Of a DNA stretch of 64,000 bases, positions 24,991 through 33,587 are shown piece after piece. The DNA is taken from assembly GCF_900585905.1 (NCBI RefSeq), contig NZ_UTVH01000095.1, forward strand, positions 434,001 through 498,000, in the 5' to 3' direction. A model generated the notes under the pieces. It did not search any database and was not told the origin of the DNA. It was given only the letters and a program-made list of their open reading frames with translations. Position 1 is the stretch's first letter. Each line of letters begins with the position of its first letter. Source of the DNA: Pseudomonas viridiflava. GTDB taxonomy: Bacteria > Pseudomonadota > Gammaproteobacteria > Pseudomonadales > Pseudomonadaceae. A program made the translations under genes and the position numbers.

Positions 24991-26382
24991 ATGTGTCGCC
25001 AGCCATTAAGATTGGCTCTCAGTCCCGTCGTGATCCTGACCTCCGTGAAGTCTAAAGTACCCCGTCTGTTCAAGCTGCCCGATACCGCAACAGCACCGTT
25101 TTGCCCGTCGGCGGTCAGCGACAGCATCACCATCCCGGCCAATGCTTCGCTGCTGCGCAAGATGATGCTGTTCGTCGGCCCGGGCCTTCTGGTCTCTATC
25201 GGTTATATGGACCCCGGCAATTGGGCGACCGCCATCGAAGCCGGGTCGCGCTTTGGCTATGCGCTGTTGTTCGTGGTGATGCTTGCCAGCCTGTCGGGGA
25301 TGGTGCTGCAGAATCTGTGCTCGCGTCTGGGCATTGCCACCGGGCGTGACCTGGCGCAATTGTCGGCATCACGTTATCGCCCAGGTGTTGCCAGGGGCCA
25401 GTGGTTGCTGGCCGAGCTGTCGATCCTGGCCACCGATCTGGCCGAGGTGCTGGGTGCGGCGCTGGCTTTCCATTTACTGCTAGGCGTGTCGATCACCACG
25501 GGGGTGATCCTCACCGCGTTCGACACGCTGATCGTGCTCGCGCTGCAAGGCGCCAACTTCCGGCGGCTGGAAGCGATAGTGCTGGGCCTGATCGCCACGA
25601 TCGGCGCGTGTTTCACCGTCGAGTTGATCCTGATCAAACCCTTCTGGCCGGACGTTGCGGCCGGGCTGAAACCCAGCTGGGATGTATTGAGCAGCCAGGA
25701 GCCGCTGTATCTGGCCATCGGCATTCTCGGGGCAACGGTGATGCCGCATAACCTGTACCTGCATTCCTCCATCGTGCAGACCCGGGTCAATGGCTCGGAT
25801 TACGCCAGCAAAGCGACTGCCGTCAAATTTGCGCGGGTCGATACCATCGCCTCGCTGGCGCTGGCCCTGCTGATCAACGCCGCCATTCTGATCCTTGCCG
25901 CCGCCGCGTTTCACCAGAGCGGGCATACCGATGTCGTCGAAATCCAGGACGCCTACCATCTGCTCGACCCGTTGGTGGGCGGCGCGGTGGCCAGCGTGCT
26001 GTTTGGCATTGCGCTGCTGGCGGCGGGGCAGAGTTCCACGTTTACGGGCACCATCGCCGGGCAAGTGGTGCTCGAAGGTTTTCTGAACGCGAAAATTCCC
26101 TGCTGGCAGCGGCGCCTGATTACCCGCGGCCTGGCGTTGATTCCGGCGCTGATTGGGGTGATCTGGCTGGGTGACGGCGCAGTGGGCAAGATGCTGGTGC
26201 TGAGCCAGGTGGTACTGAGCCTGCAATTACCTTTCGCACTCTGGCCATTGATTCGGTTCACCAGCGACCCTGAGCTCATGGGGCCGTTCGTCAACGGCAC
26301 GCTGGTCAAACTCGTCGCCTGGGGGCTGTTCACGCTGATCTCGGTAGCCAACATGACCTTGCTGTGGTTCTGGTTGACGTGA
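24991..26382 (+). CDS. mntH: NRAMP manganese/divalent metal transporter
   Basis: Up to 463 aa, with 11 predicted membrane helices of the NRAMP family, proton-coupled Mn(II)/Fe(II) importers. Diagnostic motifs are GPGLLVSIGYMDPGNWATAIEAGS in helix 1 (metal-binding DPGN) and LGATVMPHNLYLHS in helix 6 (MPHN). The start is uncertain: ATG 24991 has no obvious ribosome site, and a GTG at 25045 would give an N-terminus (VPRLFKLPDTATAPFCPS) closer to other Pseudomonas MntH proteins. No Fur or MntR box was identified in the 160 bp upstream. Confidence 0.92.
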   Translation: MCRQPLRLALSPVVILTSVKSKVPRLFKLPDTATAPFCPSAVSDSITIPANASLLRKMMLFVGPGLLVSIGYMDPGNWATAIEAGSRFGYALLFVVMLASLSGMVLQNLCSRLGIATGRDLAQLSASRYRPGVARGQWLLAELSILATDLAEVLGAALAFHLLLGVSITTGVILTAFDTLIVLALQGANFRRLEAIVLGLIATIGACFTVELILIKPFWPDVAAGLKPSWDVLSSQEPLYLAIGILGATVMPHNLYLHSSIVQTRVNGSDYASKATAVKFARVDTIASLALALLINAAILILAAAAFHQSGHTDVVEIQDAYHLLDPLVGGAVASVLFGIALLAAGQSSTFTGTIAGQVVLEGFLNAKIPCWQRRLITRGLALIPALIGVIWLGDGAVGKMLVLSQVVLSLQLPFALWPLIRFTSDPELMGPFVNGTLVKLVAWGLFTLISVANMTLLWFWLT

Positions 26383-26479
26383 CGGCAGGCTGAACTCAAC
26401 AACGCCTGGGTGACTCTGAAGGCTAAGGTGGCCTGAGCAAGTGTGCGCAGCCACCCAGTCAGCGCATAGGGAGAACGCC

Positions 26480-27928
26480 ATGACGTCGCCTTCGAGTTCC
26501 GGGCAGGTATTTGAAACCGATTTGCCCGCGCGTCTGGACCGTTTGCCCTGGGGCCGTTTTCACACCTTGCTGGTGTTCGCCCTGGGCATTACCTGGCTGC
26601 TGGATGGGCTGGAGGTCACCCTCGCAGGCTCGGTCTCCGGCGCGCTGAAAAGCAGCCCGACGCTGCAGATGAGCAATAGCGATATTGGCCTGGCAGGCGG
26701 TGCCTATATCGCCGGTGCGGTATTGGGTGCGTTGTTCTTCGGCTGGCTGACGGATCGCCTGGGGCGGCGCAAACTGTTCTTCATCACCTTGCTGCTTTAC
26801 GTCGGCGCCACGGCAGCAACGGCGTTTTCCTACAGCCTGGAAAGCTTTCTGCTGTTCCGCTTTCTCACCGGCATGGGTATCGGCGGCGAATACACAGCGA
26901 TCAATTCGACGATTCAGGAGTTCACTCCGGCGCGCTATCGCGGCTGGGTCGATCTGACTGTCAACGGCACCTTCTGGCTCGGAGCGGCACTGGGGGCAGG
27001 GGGCGCGATCGTGTTGCTGGACCCGCAATGGGTCGGTGGCGATCTCGGCTGGCGGCTGTGCTTCGGCATCGGCGCAGCACTGGGCCTGCTGATTCTGTTC
27101 ATGCGCTTGTGGCTGCCGGAAAGCCCGCGCTGGCTGCTGATTCATGGCCAGACCGACGAGGCCCGGCGTATCGTCGAAGACATTGAAAACCGCCTGCGTG
27201 AGCAGGGCCACACATTGATCGCGCCCACCACTAAGCCACTGCGCCTGCATGCGCGGGATCACACGCCCCTCGGGGAAATCTTCCACACGCTGTTTCATAC
27301 CTTTCGCCAGCGCTCGCTGGTGGGGCTGACCCTGCTCACCGCCCAGGCGTTTTTCTATAACGCGATTTTCTTCACCTATGCGTTGGTGTTGACTGATTTC
27401 TATAACGTACCGGCTGAGCATATTGGCTGGTATGTGCTGCCGCTGGCGCTGGGCAACTTCTGCGGACCGCTGCTTCTGGGCAGGCTGTTTGATGTTGTCG
27501 GTCGGCGCATCATGATCAGCTCGACCTACGCACTGTCCGGCGTGTTGCTGGCAATCAGCGGGTATCTGTTTGCGCAGGGCGTGCTGGATGTAACGCAACA
27601 GGCCATCGCCTGGATGGTGATCTTCTTTTTCGCTTCAGCGGCGGCCAGTTCCGCGTATCTGACTGTGGCCGAGACCTTTCCGCTGGAAATACGCGCGTTG
27701 GCGATTGCCGTGTTCTATGCCTTCGGCACTGGCCTGGGCGGGATCATCGGGCCAACGCTATTCGGTCGGCTGATCGAGACTCAAGATCGTGGCAATGTCT
27801 TTATTGGCTACCTAATCGGTGCGGGGCTGATGCTGCTGGCGGGGGCGGTACAGGCCATATGGGGCGTGGCGGCGGAAAGAAAATCGCTGGAAGACGTCGC
27901 TCGACCGCTATCCCAAGCCAGTGAATGA
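26480..27928 (+). CDS. MFS transporter, sugar/acid-porter type
   Basis: A 482-aa major facilitator with 12 predicted helices. The ATG at 26480 follows GGGAGA; the ATG at 26441 is less likely. The loop motif GWLTDRLGRRKLFFITLL and FRFLTGMGIGGEYTAINSTIQEF after helix 4 mark the sugar porter/metabolite:H+ symporter group. PESPRWLL follows helix 6. Substrate unknown. It starts about 100 bp after mntH on the same strand but has its own ribosome site. Confidence 0.88.
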   Translation: MTSPSSSGQVFETDLPARLDRLPWGRFHTLLVFALGITWLLDGLEVTLAGSVSGALKSSPTLQMSNSDIGLAGGAYIAGAVLGALFFGWLTDRLGRRKLFFITLLLYVGATAATAFSYSLESFLLFRFLTGMGIGGEYTAINSTIQEFTPARYRGWVDLTVNGTFWLGAALGAGGAIVLLDPQWVGGDLGWRLCFGIGAALGLLILFMRLWLPESPRWLLIHGQTDEARRIVEDIENRLREQGHTLIAPTTKPLRLHARDHTPLGEIFHTLFHTFRQRSLVGLTLLTAQAFFYNAIFFTYALVLTDFYNVPAEHIGWYVLPLALGNFCGPLLLGRLFDVVGRRIMISSTYALSGVLLAISGYLFAQGVLDVTQQAIAWMVIFFFASAAASSAYLTVAETFPLEIRALAIAVFYAFGTGLGGIIGPTLFGRLIETQDRGNVFIGYLIGAGLMLLAGAVQAIWGVAAERKSLEDVARPLSQASE

Positions 27929-27941
27929 GCTGCGCACCGCT

Positions 27942-28157
27942 TCAGCAGTCCAGGCGTTGCGCTACTTCACGCAATTGCTCAGCCGATGCCTGCAGCTTCT
28001 GCATCTGCGACGTGACGTCCGAGGCATCGCGGCCGCTGGATGCATATTGCATGTACACCAGATGGCCAGCCAGGCTCTTGGAAACGCTGTCCAGATCACT
28101 GGCAGTGCGTTGCAGATCAGTCTGGATGTTTTTCAATTCTTCAATGTTCACGAGCAT
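27942..28157 (-). CDS. 71-aa coiled-coil protein
   Basis: The ATG at 28157 behind TGGAGC gives a 71-aa product made almost wholly of amphipathic heptads (MLVNIEELKNIQTDLQRTAS ... SQMQKLQASAEQLREVAQRL). No signal peptide and no known domain. It is convergent with the MFS gene, 13 bp apart. A longer start at 28202 adds 15 unlikely residues. Function unknown. Confidence 0.6.
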   Translation of the reverse strand: MLVNIEELKNIQTDLQRTASDLDSVSKSLAGHLVYMQYASSGRDASDVTSQMQKLQASAEQLREVAQRLDC

Positions 28158-28272
28158 GCTCCAGAGGTCAGATGGCCGATAGGCAGTTGACGTCCAGGTC
28201 AAAGTTAGGTGGTGGCAAGTTGATATTTTGCGTGAATTGCCCGGTCTTGTCTCGGGCTATTTGAGCGCAGCG

Positions 28273-28485
28273 TTATTCATCTTCGAAATCGGCGTCGGAC
28301 TCAGGATTAACATAACCGTCCAGCAGCGCCGCCAGTGCCAGTGTGCGTTGCAGGCCCGACGTAGTGGCCATGATCTGCGCCACTGCCTCCTGCGCGCTCG
28401 CTTTGGCCTCGGCCCGCTCTGCCTCAGTGTTATTGGGCGTTGCGTCCTGCGCCGCAGCGATAATGGAGTCTTCAAAACTGTTCAT
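28273..28485 (-). CDS. 70-aa Ala/Glu-rich helical protein
   Basis: From ATG 28485: MNSFEDSIIAAAQDATPNNT, then an Ala/Glu-rich helix and the acidic tail ESDADFEDE. The codon pattern is high-GC like its neighbours. The ribosome site is weak. It lies 115 bp upstream of the coiled-coil gene on the same strand, so the two may be co-transcribed. No family recognised. Confidence 0.5.
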   Translation of the reverse strand: MNSFEDSIIAAAQDATPNNTEAERAEAKASAQEAVAQIMATTSGLQRTLALAALLDGYVNPESDADFEDE

Positions 28486-28780
28486 GGGGGTGCTCTGCGA
28501 GTGAAGCCACCTGAAAGCCGGTGGGCTTGAAGCCGTTGATTCGCTGCCATTCTGCCTGATTCGTGCAGCAGTCGTCAGTGCCTGCCAGCGCCGGGTAATC
28601 TTGTTCAATACTGGCTGACGGCAGCGCTCTACCTTGACACGGCCAATTCAGCCTGCACCTGCCGTGTGCTTTCCCGTGCACGTAGTCGCTCGGGCCTAGG
28701 TGATGGTGCCAACCGAAATATACCCTGATCGGTCGCCTGCCTGGCGCACTGCACGACCCCGAGCCAGCGGTAAAACGGAA
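28486..28780. other. Intergenic stretch without a recognisable gene
   Basis: Both strands were read. Only out-of-phase frames without ribosome sites or known motifs are present. It separates the small gene at 28273 from the terminator of the RcnB-like gene. Confidence 0.5.
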
Positions 28781-28813
28781 CCGGCCCCGCAAACGTATGG
28801 TTTGCAGGGCCGG
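28781..28813 (-). terminator. Rho-independent terminator of the RcnB-like gene
   Basis: Read on the minus strand, CCGGCCCTGCAAACC pairs with GTTTGCGGGGCCGG around a short loop (one mismatch), followed by TTCCGTTTTACC. It lies 30 bp after the stop of the RcnB-like gene. Confidence 0.8.
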
Positions 28814-28843
28814 CTGGAATGTTCTCGGTATGACGCGAGAGGC

Positions 28844-29152
28844 TTATTTCTTTACCGGGACGATCTTGCTGATCTGCCCATTGGTGATCTGCACCATGAC
28901 GTACTTGTCGTCGATCTGGACCCACTGAGACTCTTTGGCCGGCTCTTCCAGGCCACGTGCTTTCCAGTCCTGCAAGCCTGCTTCAGGGCGCTGGTATTGC
29001 TGCGGCGCGCGCGATCCAACTTCCCGCGTGTGGGTGTTCTGGCTGGATTTTTCCACTTTCTGCTCCGGTGCGTCAGCCGCGTGGGCGACCAGGCTGGTCA
29101 TGGACACACAGCCGAAGATGGCCAGGCAGGCGACGAATGATTTGCTCTTCAT
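28844..29152 (-). CDS. RcnB-family periplasmic protein
   Basis: 102 aa from ATG 29152 behind AAGGAG. The signal peptide (MKSKSFVACLAIFGCVSMTS) ends at AHA. The mature C-terminus WVQIDDKYVMVQITNGQISKIV matches the short beta domain of RcnB-like proteins, named after the E. coli nickel/cobalt homeostasis factor. The family is common in Pseudomonas in many copies, so a role in metal homeostasis is only inferred. It is monocistronic with its own terminator. Confidence 0.75.
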   Translation of the reverse strand: MKSKSFVACLAIFGCVSMTSLVAHAADAPEQKVEKSSQNTHTREVGSRAPQQYQRPEAGLQDWKARGLEEPAKESQWVQIDDKYVMVQITNGQISKIVPVKK

Positions 29153-29308
29153 ATACAGCTCCTTGGGCTCAGTGCTTGATGCGCTGTTCTGTGCTTTAGG
29201 ACCACTGCGCCGCACAATCATTCGTTTTAGTTGCCCGGCCTGTGATCCGCTGCTCAGCCTGCAGTGGTTATAGACAGTCACAGGGTTGACCCGCTCCAGC
29301 CAGCCCAC

Positions 29309-29401
29309 CCGTAGGAGCGCGCTTGGCTGCGATAGCGCAGTTTCATTCACTGAAAATTTAGATTCAGTGGTGCGTGTATTCGCGAGCAAGCTCGCTCCCA
29401 C
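29309..29401. repeat. REP-like palindrome pair
   Basis: GTAGGAGCGCGCTTGGCTGCGA (left) and GCGAGCAAGCTCGCTCCCAC (right) are two oppositely oriented REP-type elements between the RcnB-like gene and the end of the gluconate dehydrogenase operon. Confidence 0.6.
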
Positions 29402-29405
29402 TGGG

Positions 29406-30632
29406 TCAGCGTGGTTGCAGGTCTTCGCGCACAGCCTTGACGTCGGCGGCCGAGACTGCGGGGGCGGCGTTGCCCCAGCTGTTGCGCACGTAGGTGAGGA
29501 CATTGGCGACATCCTCATCGCTCAACACCCACCCCAGGGACGGCATCGCCGGGGCGGTGGGCGCTGCGTCGGTGGCCCCGGCGCGACTGCCTGCCAGTAC
29601 CACGCGAATCATCGACGAAGCATCAGCGCCATTGACCAGAGGCGCCATGGCCAGTTTCGGGAACAGACCCTCGGCGCCTTCACCATTACCCACGTGACAT
29701 GCGGAGCAGCTGTCGGCGTAGATTTTTTTGCCAGCGACCATGGCCGGGTCTTTGGCATCCAGCGCCTTGGGCAACTCGACGGGTTTCGCGCCGTCCTTGA
29801 GGTACACCGCAACCGCCATCAGGTCGGCATCCTGCCAGTGCTGAGAGGAATGCTCGACTTCCTCGGCCATGGGCCCTGAGGCGATATCGAAGCGGTTGGC
29901 ACCGGTTTTCAGGTACTTGACGATGTCGTCCTCGCTCCAGTTGCCGATCCCGCTGTGGGCGTCAGCGGTGATGTTCGGCGCCACCCAGTTCTGCAGGTTG
30001 GCACCCGCGAGGAACTGATCATTCTTGTCGCCACCCGTGAGGCTTTTGGGGGTGTGACAGGTGCCACAGTGACCCAGGCCTTCGACCAGATAAGCACCTC
30101 GGTTCCACTGCTCGGACTTCTGCGGATTGGCCTTGAACTCGCCTTCCTTGAAATTCAACAGGTTCCAGGCCAGCAGGCTGGTGCGCACATTGAACGGGAA
30201 GGGCAACTGGTTGGTTTCAACCTTGTTGTCCACGGCGTCAAGGGTCTGCAAATACGCCCAGATCGCCTGATTATCCTCGCGCTTGACCTTGGTATAAGCC
30301 GTATAGGGCATGGCGCCGTACAAGCGCTTGCCATCCAGGCCATGGCCCTTGGACATCGCGTTCTGGAAATCCTCGAACGACCAGCGGCCAATACCCGTCT
30401 CCGGGTCAGGCGTGATATTGGCACCGAGCAGTTTGCCGAACGGTGTATCCAGCACCACGCCGCCGGAAAACGCTGGTTTGCCGGGCAGGGTGTGGCAGGC
30501 AGTGCAGTCGCCGAGGGTGGTCAGGTAGCGGCCTTTTTCCACCAGGTTGTAGGAATCGGCGCCAGTGCCGGCATTGGCAGCGTTGAGGCTCAAACCGAGC
30601 ACGCCAACGCAGAGGGTGAGGAGGGTCTTCAT
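29406..30632 (-). CDS. Gluconate 2-dehydrogenase cytochrome c subunit
   Basis: A 408-aa exported triheme cytochrome c. A signal peptide (MKTLLTLCVGVLGLSLNA) is followed by three heme-binding motifs, CTACH, CGTCH and CSACH, spaced as in alcohol and gluconate dehydrogenase cytochrome subunits. It passes electrons from the FAD subunit to ubiquinone at the periplasmic face of the membrane. Its start overlaps the GMC gene stop by 4 bp. It is the last gene of the three-gene operon. Confidence 0.92.
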   Translation of the reverse strand: MKTLLTLCVGVLGLSLNAANAGTGADSYNLVEKGRYLTTLGDCTACHTLPGKPAFSGGVVLDTPFGKLLGANITPDPETGIGRWSFEDFQNAMSKGHGLDGKRLYGAMPYTAYTKVKREDNQAIWAYLQTLDAVDNKVETNQLPFPFNVRTSLLAWNLLNFKEGEFKANPQKSEQWNRGAYLVEGLGHCGTCHTPKSLTGGDKNDQFLAGANLQNWVAPNITADAHSGIGNWSEDDIVKYLKTGANRFDIASGPMAEEVEHSSQHWQDADLMAVAVYLKDGAKPVELPKALDAKDPAMVAGKKIYADSCSACHVGNGEGAEGLFPKLAMAPLVNGADASSMIRVVLAGSRAGATDAAPTAPAMPSLGWVLSDEDVANVLTYVRNSWGNAAPAVSAADVKAVREDLQPR

Positions 30633-32392
30633 ACCGGGATCATCTCCCCAGGGCGTTTCAGGTAACGGGTGCGAATGGCGTCGGCAGCCTTGAAGGCCAG
30701 CGCGGCGACAGTGCCGGTGGGGTTGTAGCCGGGGTTTTGCGGGAAGGCCGAGGAACCGACCACAAACAGGTTCGGCACATCCCAGACCTGCAGGTACTTG
30801 TTGACCGAACTGGTCTGCGGGTCAGCCCCCATGATGAAGCCGCCGACGATGTGCGAAGACTGATACGGCGCGCTGTTCCAGTGCCCGGTCTGGGCGCTGG
30901 GGACCATCTGCAGCGGGTTCATGCTTTTCGCGATCTCATGCACTTTGCCGGTGACGTAGGCCGCCATCTTGCGGTCGTTGTCGGGGAAGTCGAAGGTGAT
31001 ACGCAGCAACGGCCTGCCGAGCGGGTCCTTGTAGGTCGGGTCCAGCGACAAGTAGTTACCCCGGGTCGCGTAGCTGCTGGCTTCGCAGCCGATGGACATG
31101 GTATTGGCGTAGTTCTTGACCGTTGCCTGCTTCCACTTCGAACCCCAGGTCGGGCTGCCCGGTGGCAGAGGTCTGGAATCGATGGGCGCAGCGCCGATCG
31201 GGGTTACCCGGGTGCTGCCGCCCCCAACGAAGCCAAGCCCGGCGTGGTCGAAGTTGTCGTTGTTGAACTCGTCGATGCCCATGCCGATGGCGCCGCCGCC
31301 GATAAACGGGTTGAAGTTCTTGTCGTCGAAAAACAGGCGCACATTGTTGGCCGTCTGATACGCGTAGTTGCGGCCGGTGGTGCCGGTATTGCTGATCGGG
31401 TCGTAAGGTTTGCCAACGCCGGAAAGCAGCATCAAGCGCACGTTCTCGAAAATGAACGCGCTGATCACCACCAGATCGGCGGGTTGTTCGAATTCATCGC
31501 CGTTGGCATCGACGAAGATGATCCCGGTGGCGCGCTTGCCGCTGCTGTCCATGGTTACGCGCAGGACTTCGCAATTGGTCTTGGCCGTAAAGTTCGGCTT
31601 GCGAATCAGCACTGGCAACACTGTGGTGATCGCGCTGGCCTTGGAATAATTGGCGCAGCCGTAGTTGGTGCAGAAGCCGCAGAACGTGCAGGCGCCCATG
31701 GTCACGCCCAGCGAGTTGGTATAAGCACGCGATTGCAGGGCCGAGGGCACCGGAAACGGCTTGTAGCCCAGATTGCGTGCAGCCTCGGCAAACAGCGTGG
31801 GGGCATAGGTCTGCTCGGTAGGCGGGTTGGGGTATTCTTCCGAACGCGCGCCCTCGAAGGTGTTGCCGCCTTCCTGAATCACGCCGTTGATATTGCCCGC
31901 CTTGCCAGAGATGCCCGCCAGGCGGTCAAACTTGGCGTAGAACGGCTCCATCTCTTCCCAGTCCGTGCCCCAGTCCTGCAGGGTCAGCTCGGGCGACAGC
32001 TCTTTGCCATAACGCTCGGTGAGGTGGCTGTGCAGGCGAAACTCGTTGGGCTGGAAGCGAAAGGTAATCCCCGCCCAGTGATTGCCTGCGCCACCGGTGC
32101 CGTTGCCGGGATGGAACGAGCCCCAGGCGCGCATCGGCAGCGCCGTTTCGGTGACATTGTTGCGCACAGTGCAGGTGTTTTGCTTGGTGCGCAGCATCAA
32201 TTCCTGGCGCCGCGAATAGCGCAATTCGTCAGTGGCCGAAGCGATGTTGAAATCAGCTGCGGTGTCGCGCCAGGGGCCGCGTTCGAAGCCCATCACGCTC
32301 AGGCCTTCATCGGCCAGTTCATTGGCGATGATAGATCCGGCCCAGCCGAGTCCGACAACCACCACATCGGTGGACGGTAGTTTTCTAGCCAT
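30629..32392 (-). CDS. Gluconate 2-dehydrogenase FAD subunit (GMC oxidoreductase)
   Basis: 587 aa from ATG 32392. The N-terminal ADP-binding motif is VVVVGLGWAGSIIANELA; a GMC C-terminal domain ends with HIVGGFIMGADPQTSSVNK and NPGYNPTGTVAALAFKAAD. It has a Cys cluster (CTFCGFCTNYGC) typical of the membrane-bound gluconate/2-ketogluconate dehydrogenase group. It oxidises gluconate in the periplasm, probably to 2-ketogluconate. It has no Tat signal of its own and is likely carried out by the Tat-signal-bearing partner encoded 5 bp upstream. Confidence 0.9.
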   Translation of the reverse strand: MARKLPSTDVVVVGLGWAGSIIANELADEGLSVMGFERGPWRDTAADFNIASATDELRYSRRQELMLRTKQNTCTVRNNVTETALPMRAWGSFHPGNGTGGAGNHWAGITFRFQPNEFRLHSHLTERYGKELSPELTLQDWGTDWEEMEPFYAKFDRLAGISGKAGNINGVIQEGGNTFEGARSEEYPNPPTEQTYAPTLFAEAARNLGYKPFPVPSALQSRAYTNSLGVTMGACTFCGFCTNYGCANYSKASAITTVLPVLIRKPNFTAKTNCEVLRVTMDSSGKRATGIIFVDANGDEFEQPADLVVISAFIFENVRLMLLSGVGKPYDPISNTGTTGRNYAYQTANNVRLFFDDKNFNPFIGGGAIGMGIDEFNNDNFDHAGLGFVGGGSTRVTPIGAAPIDSRPLPPGSPTWGSKWKQATVKNYANTMSIGCEASSYATRGNYLSLDPTYKDPLGRPLLRITFDFPDNDRKMAAYVTGKVHEIAKSMNPLQMVPSAQTGHWNSAPYQSSHIVGGFIMGADPQTSSVNKYLQVWDVPNLFVVGSSAFPQNPGYNPTGTVAALAFKAADAIRTRYLKRPGEMIPV

Positions 32393-32397
32393 GTCGA

Positions 32398-33147
32398 TTA
32401 ACCCTTTTTGTTCCAGGCGGAGCTGCCGATGATCGAGATCGGGGTGAGGTTCAGCTGCTGATTGTGCTTGCCGATGTAGCCGCGGTAGTCGTAGCGCGCA
32501 CCGGGGAAGCCGATCATCTTCCACGACACCATGTCGCGGTTGCCGCCATAGATCGGGTCGGCAAAGAAGCCTTCCATGGTGTTGCCCAGTACCTGCTGGA
32601 AGAACAGCTTGGCGTCGATACCCTTGAGTTCGATGGCGCCTTTTTCCAGGTCGGTCAGCACCTTGTCGCGGTCCTCGTTACTCAGGGCGCTGAAGGTTTT
32701 CTGGAACGTTGTCTGGCAATAGTCGCCCAGCGCGGCGAGCCCCAGGCGATAACGCTGCTGTGGCACCAGAGGTGACTGGTCGCCCTGCATGGGCGTGCCT
32801 TTCTCGAAGGGGCCCTGCATGTACAGGCGATCGAAGGTGCCGTATTCACCCGCCAGCTGGCGGTCAATGAAGACTGCACAGCCAGCGTCCTTGCCGCTGA
32901 CGCTGAGGTCGTCAGCCGGAATCAGCCGCTCGACGATGGCTTCGACTTCTCGCGCCTCTTCAGCGCTGAAGAACTGCCAGCCCGGCGTCTGGTAATGCAT
33001 CGGACCGTTATGGTCGAAAGGCACCCATTGTGGTACGCCGGTCAGCGTCGCCGCCTTGGCGCTGGCGGCGGCGCCAGCGGCGAGGGTGGTTGCAGACGAA
33101 ACGAGGAGTTGCCGGCGGGTCAGGCCTTTTGTGGGTTCGTCTTTCAT
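32398..33147 (-). CDS. Gluconate 2-dehydrogenase subunit 3, Tat-exported
   Basis: A 249-aa small subunit (gluconate 2-dehydrogenase subunit 3 family). The N-terminus has a twin-arginine signal (LTRRQLLVSSATTLAAGAAA). The body contains FFSAEEAREVEAIVERLIPAD and GFFADPIYGGNRDMVSWKMIGFPG, both typical of this family. It is thought to chaperone and co-export the folded FAD subunit. It is first in the operon (subunit 3, FAD subunit, cytochrome c). Confidence 0.92.
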   Translation of the reverse strand: MKDEPTKGLTRRQLLVSSATTLAAGAAASAKAATLTGVPQWVPFDHNGPMHYQTPGWQFFSAEEAREVEAIVERLIPADDLSVSGKDAGCAVFIDRQLAGEYGTFDRLYMQGPFEKGTPMQGDQSPLVPQQRYRLGLAALGDYCQTTFQKTFSALSNEDRDKVLTDLEKGAIELKGIDAKLFFQQVLGNTMEGFFADPIYGGNRDMVSWKMIGFPGARYDYRGYIGKHNQQLNLTPISIIGSSAWNKKG

Positions 33148-33587
33148 TCAGGGCTCCTGCAAAGGGCCCATCGCCCAGGCCCTGAGGCGTGCGGGCGTAT
33201 GGCGTTCCTTCGCGGTCAATACACGGTGTGCGTCCTGCTGCAGGACAGTAAAAATGCGCCGGGGTGTGACATTGGGTCTCTGGCCATGCAGCCTGCAAAA
33301 GGCGCAAGCTAAGCGGGTGGAAGCCATGTTCCGTCGTCATCTTTTTCCGGGCGGCGTCATGATAGATGTGTTGCCGAATATTGCGCCGAACTGATTTCGC
33401 AATGGACCTTTACCGTTCTGGTAATAATCAGTTCCAAATCATGAACATTCCTTCACATTCGCACTGTAATCCCACGATGCCTCACGCTTCTTGCTATCCT
33501 GCCCAGCGTTTGCCCGCGAAAACGCTCGCATAACCGCGCGTCGTCAAGCCCCCCATAGTCGTCATCCTTCATCGAGAAGCTGTAGAA
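33148..33587. other. Divergent promoter region, no gene recognised
   Basis: 440 bp between the gluconate dehydrogenase operon and the PBP2 gene. Reading frames here lack ribosome sites and protein-like sequence. It must hold both divergent promoters, but no specific operator was identified. Confidence 0.5.
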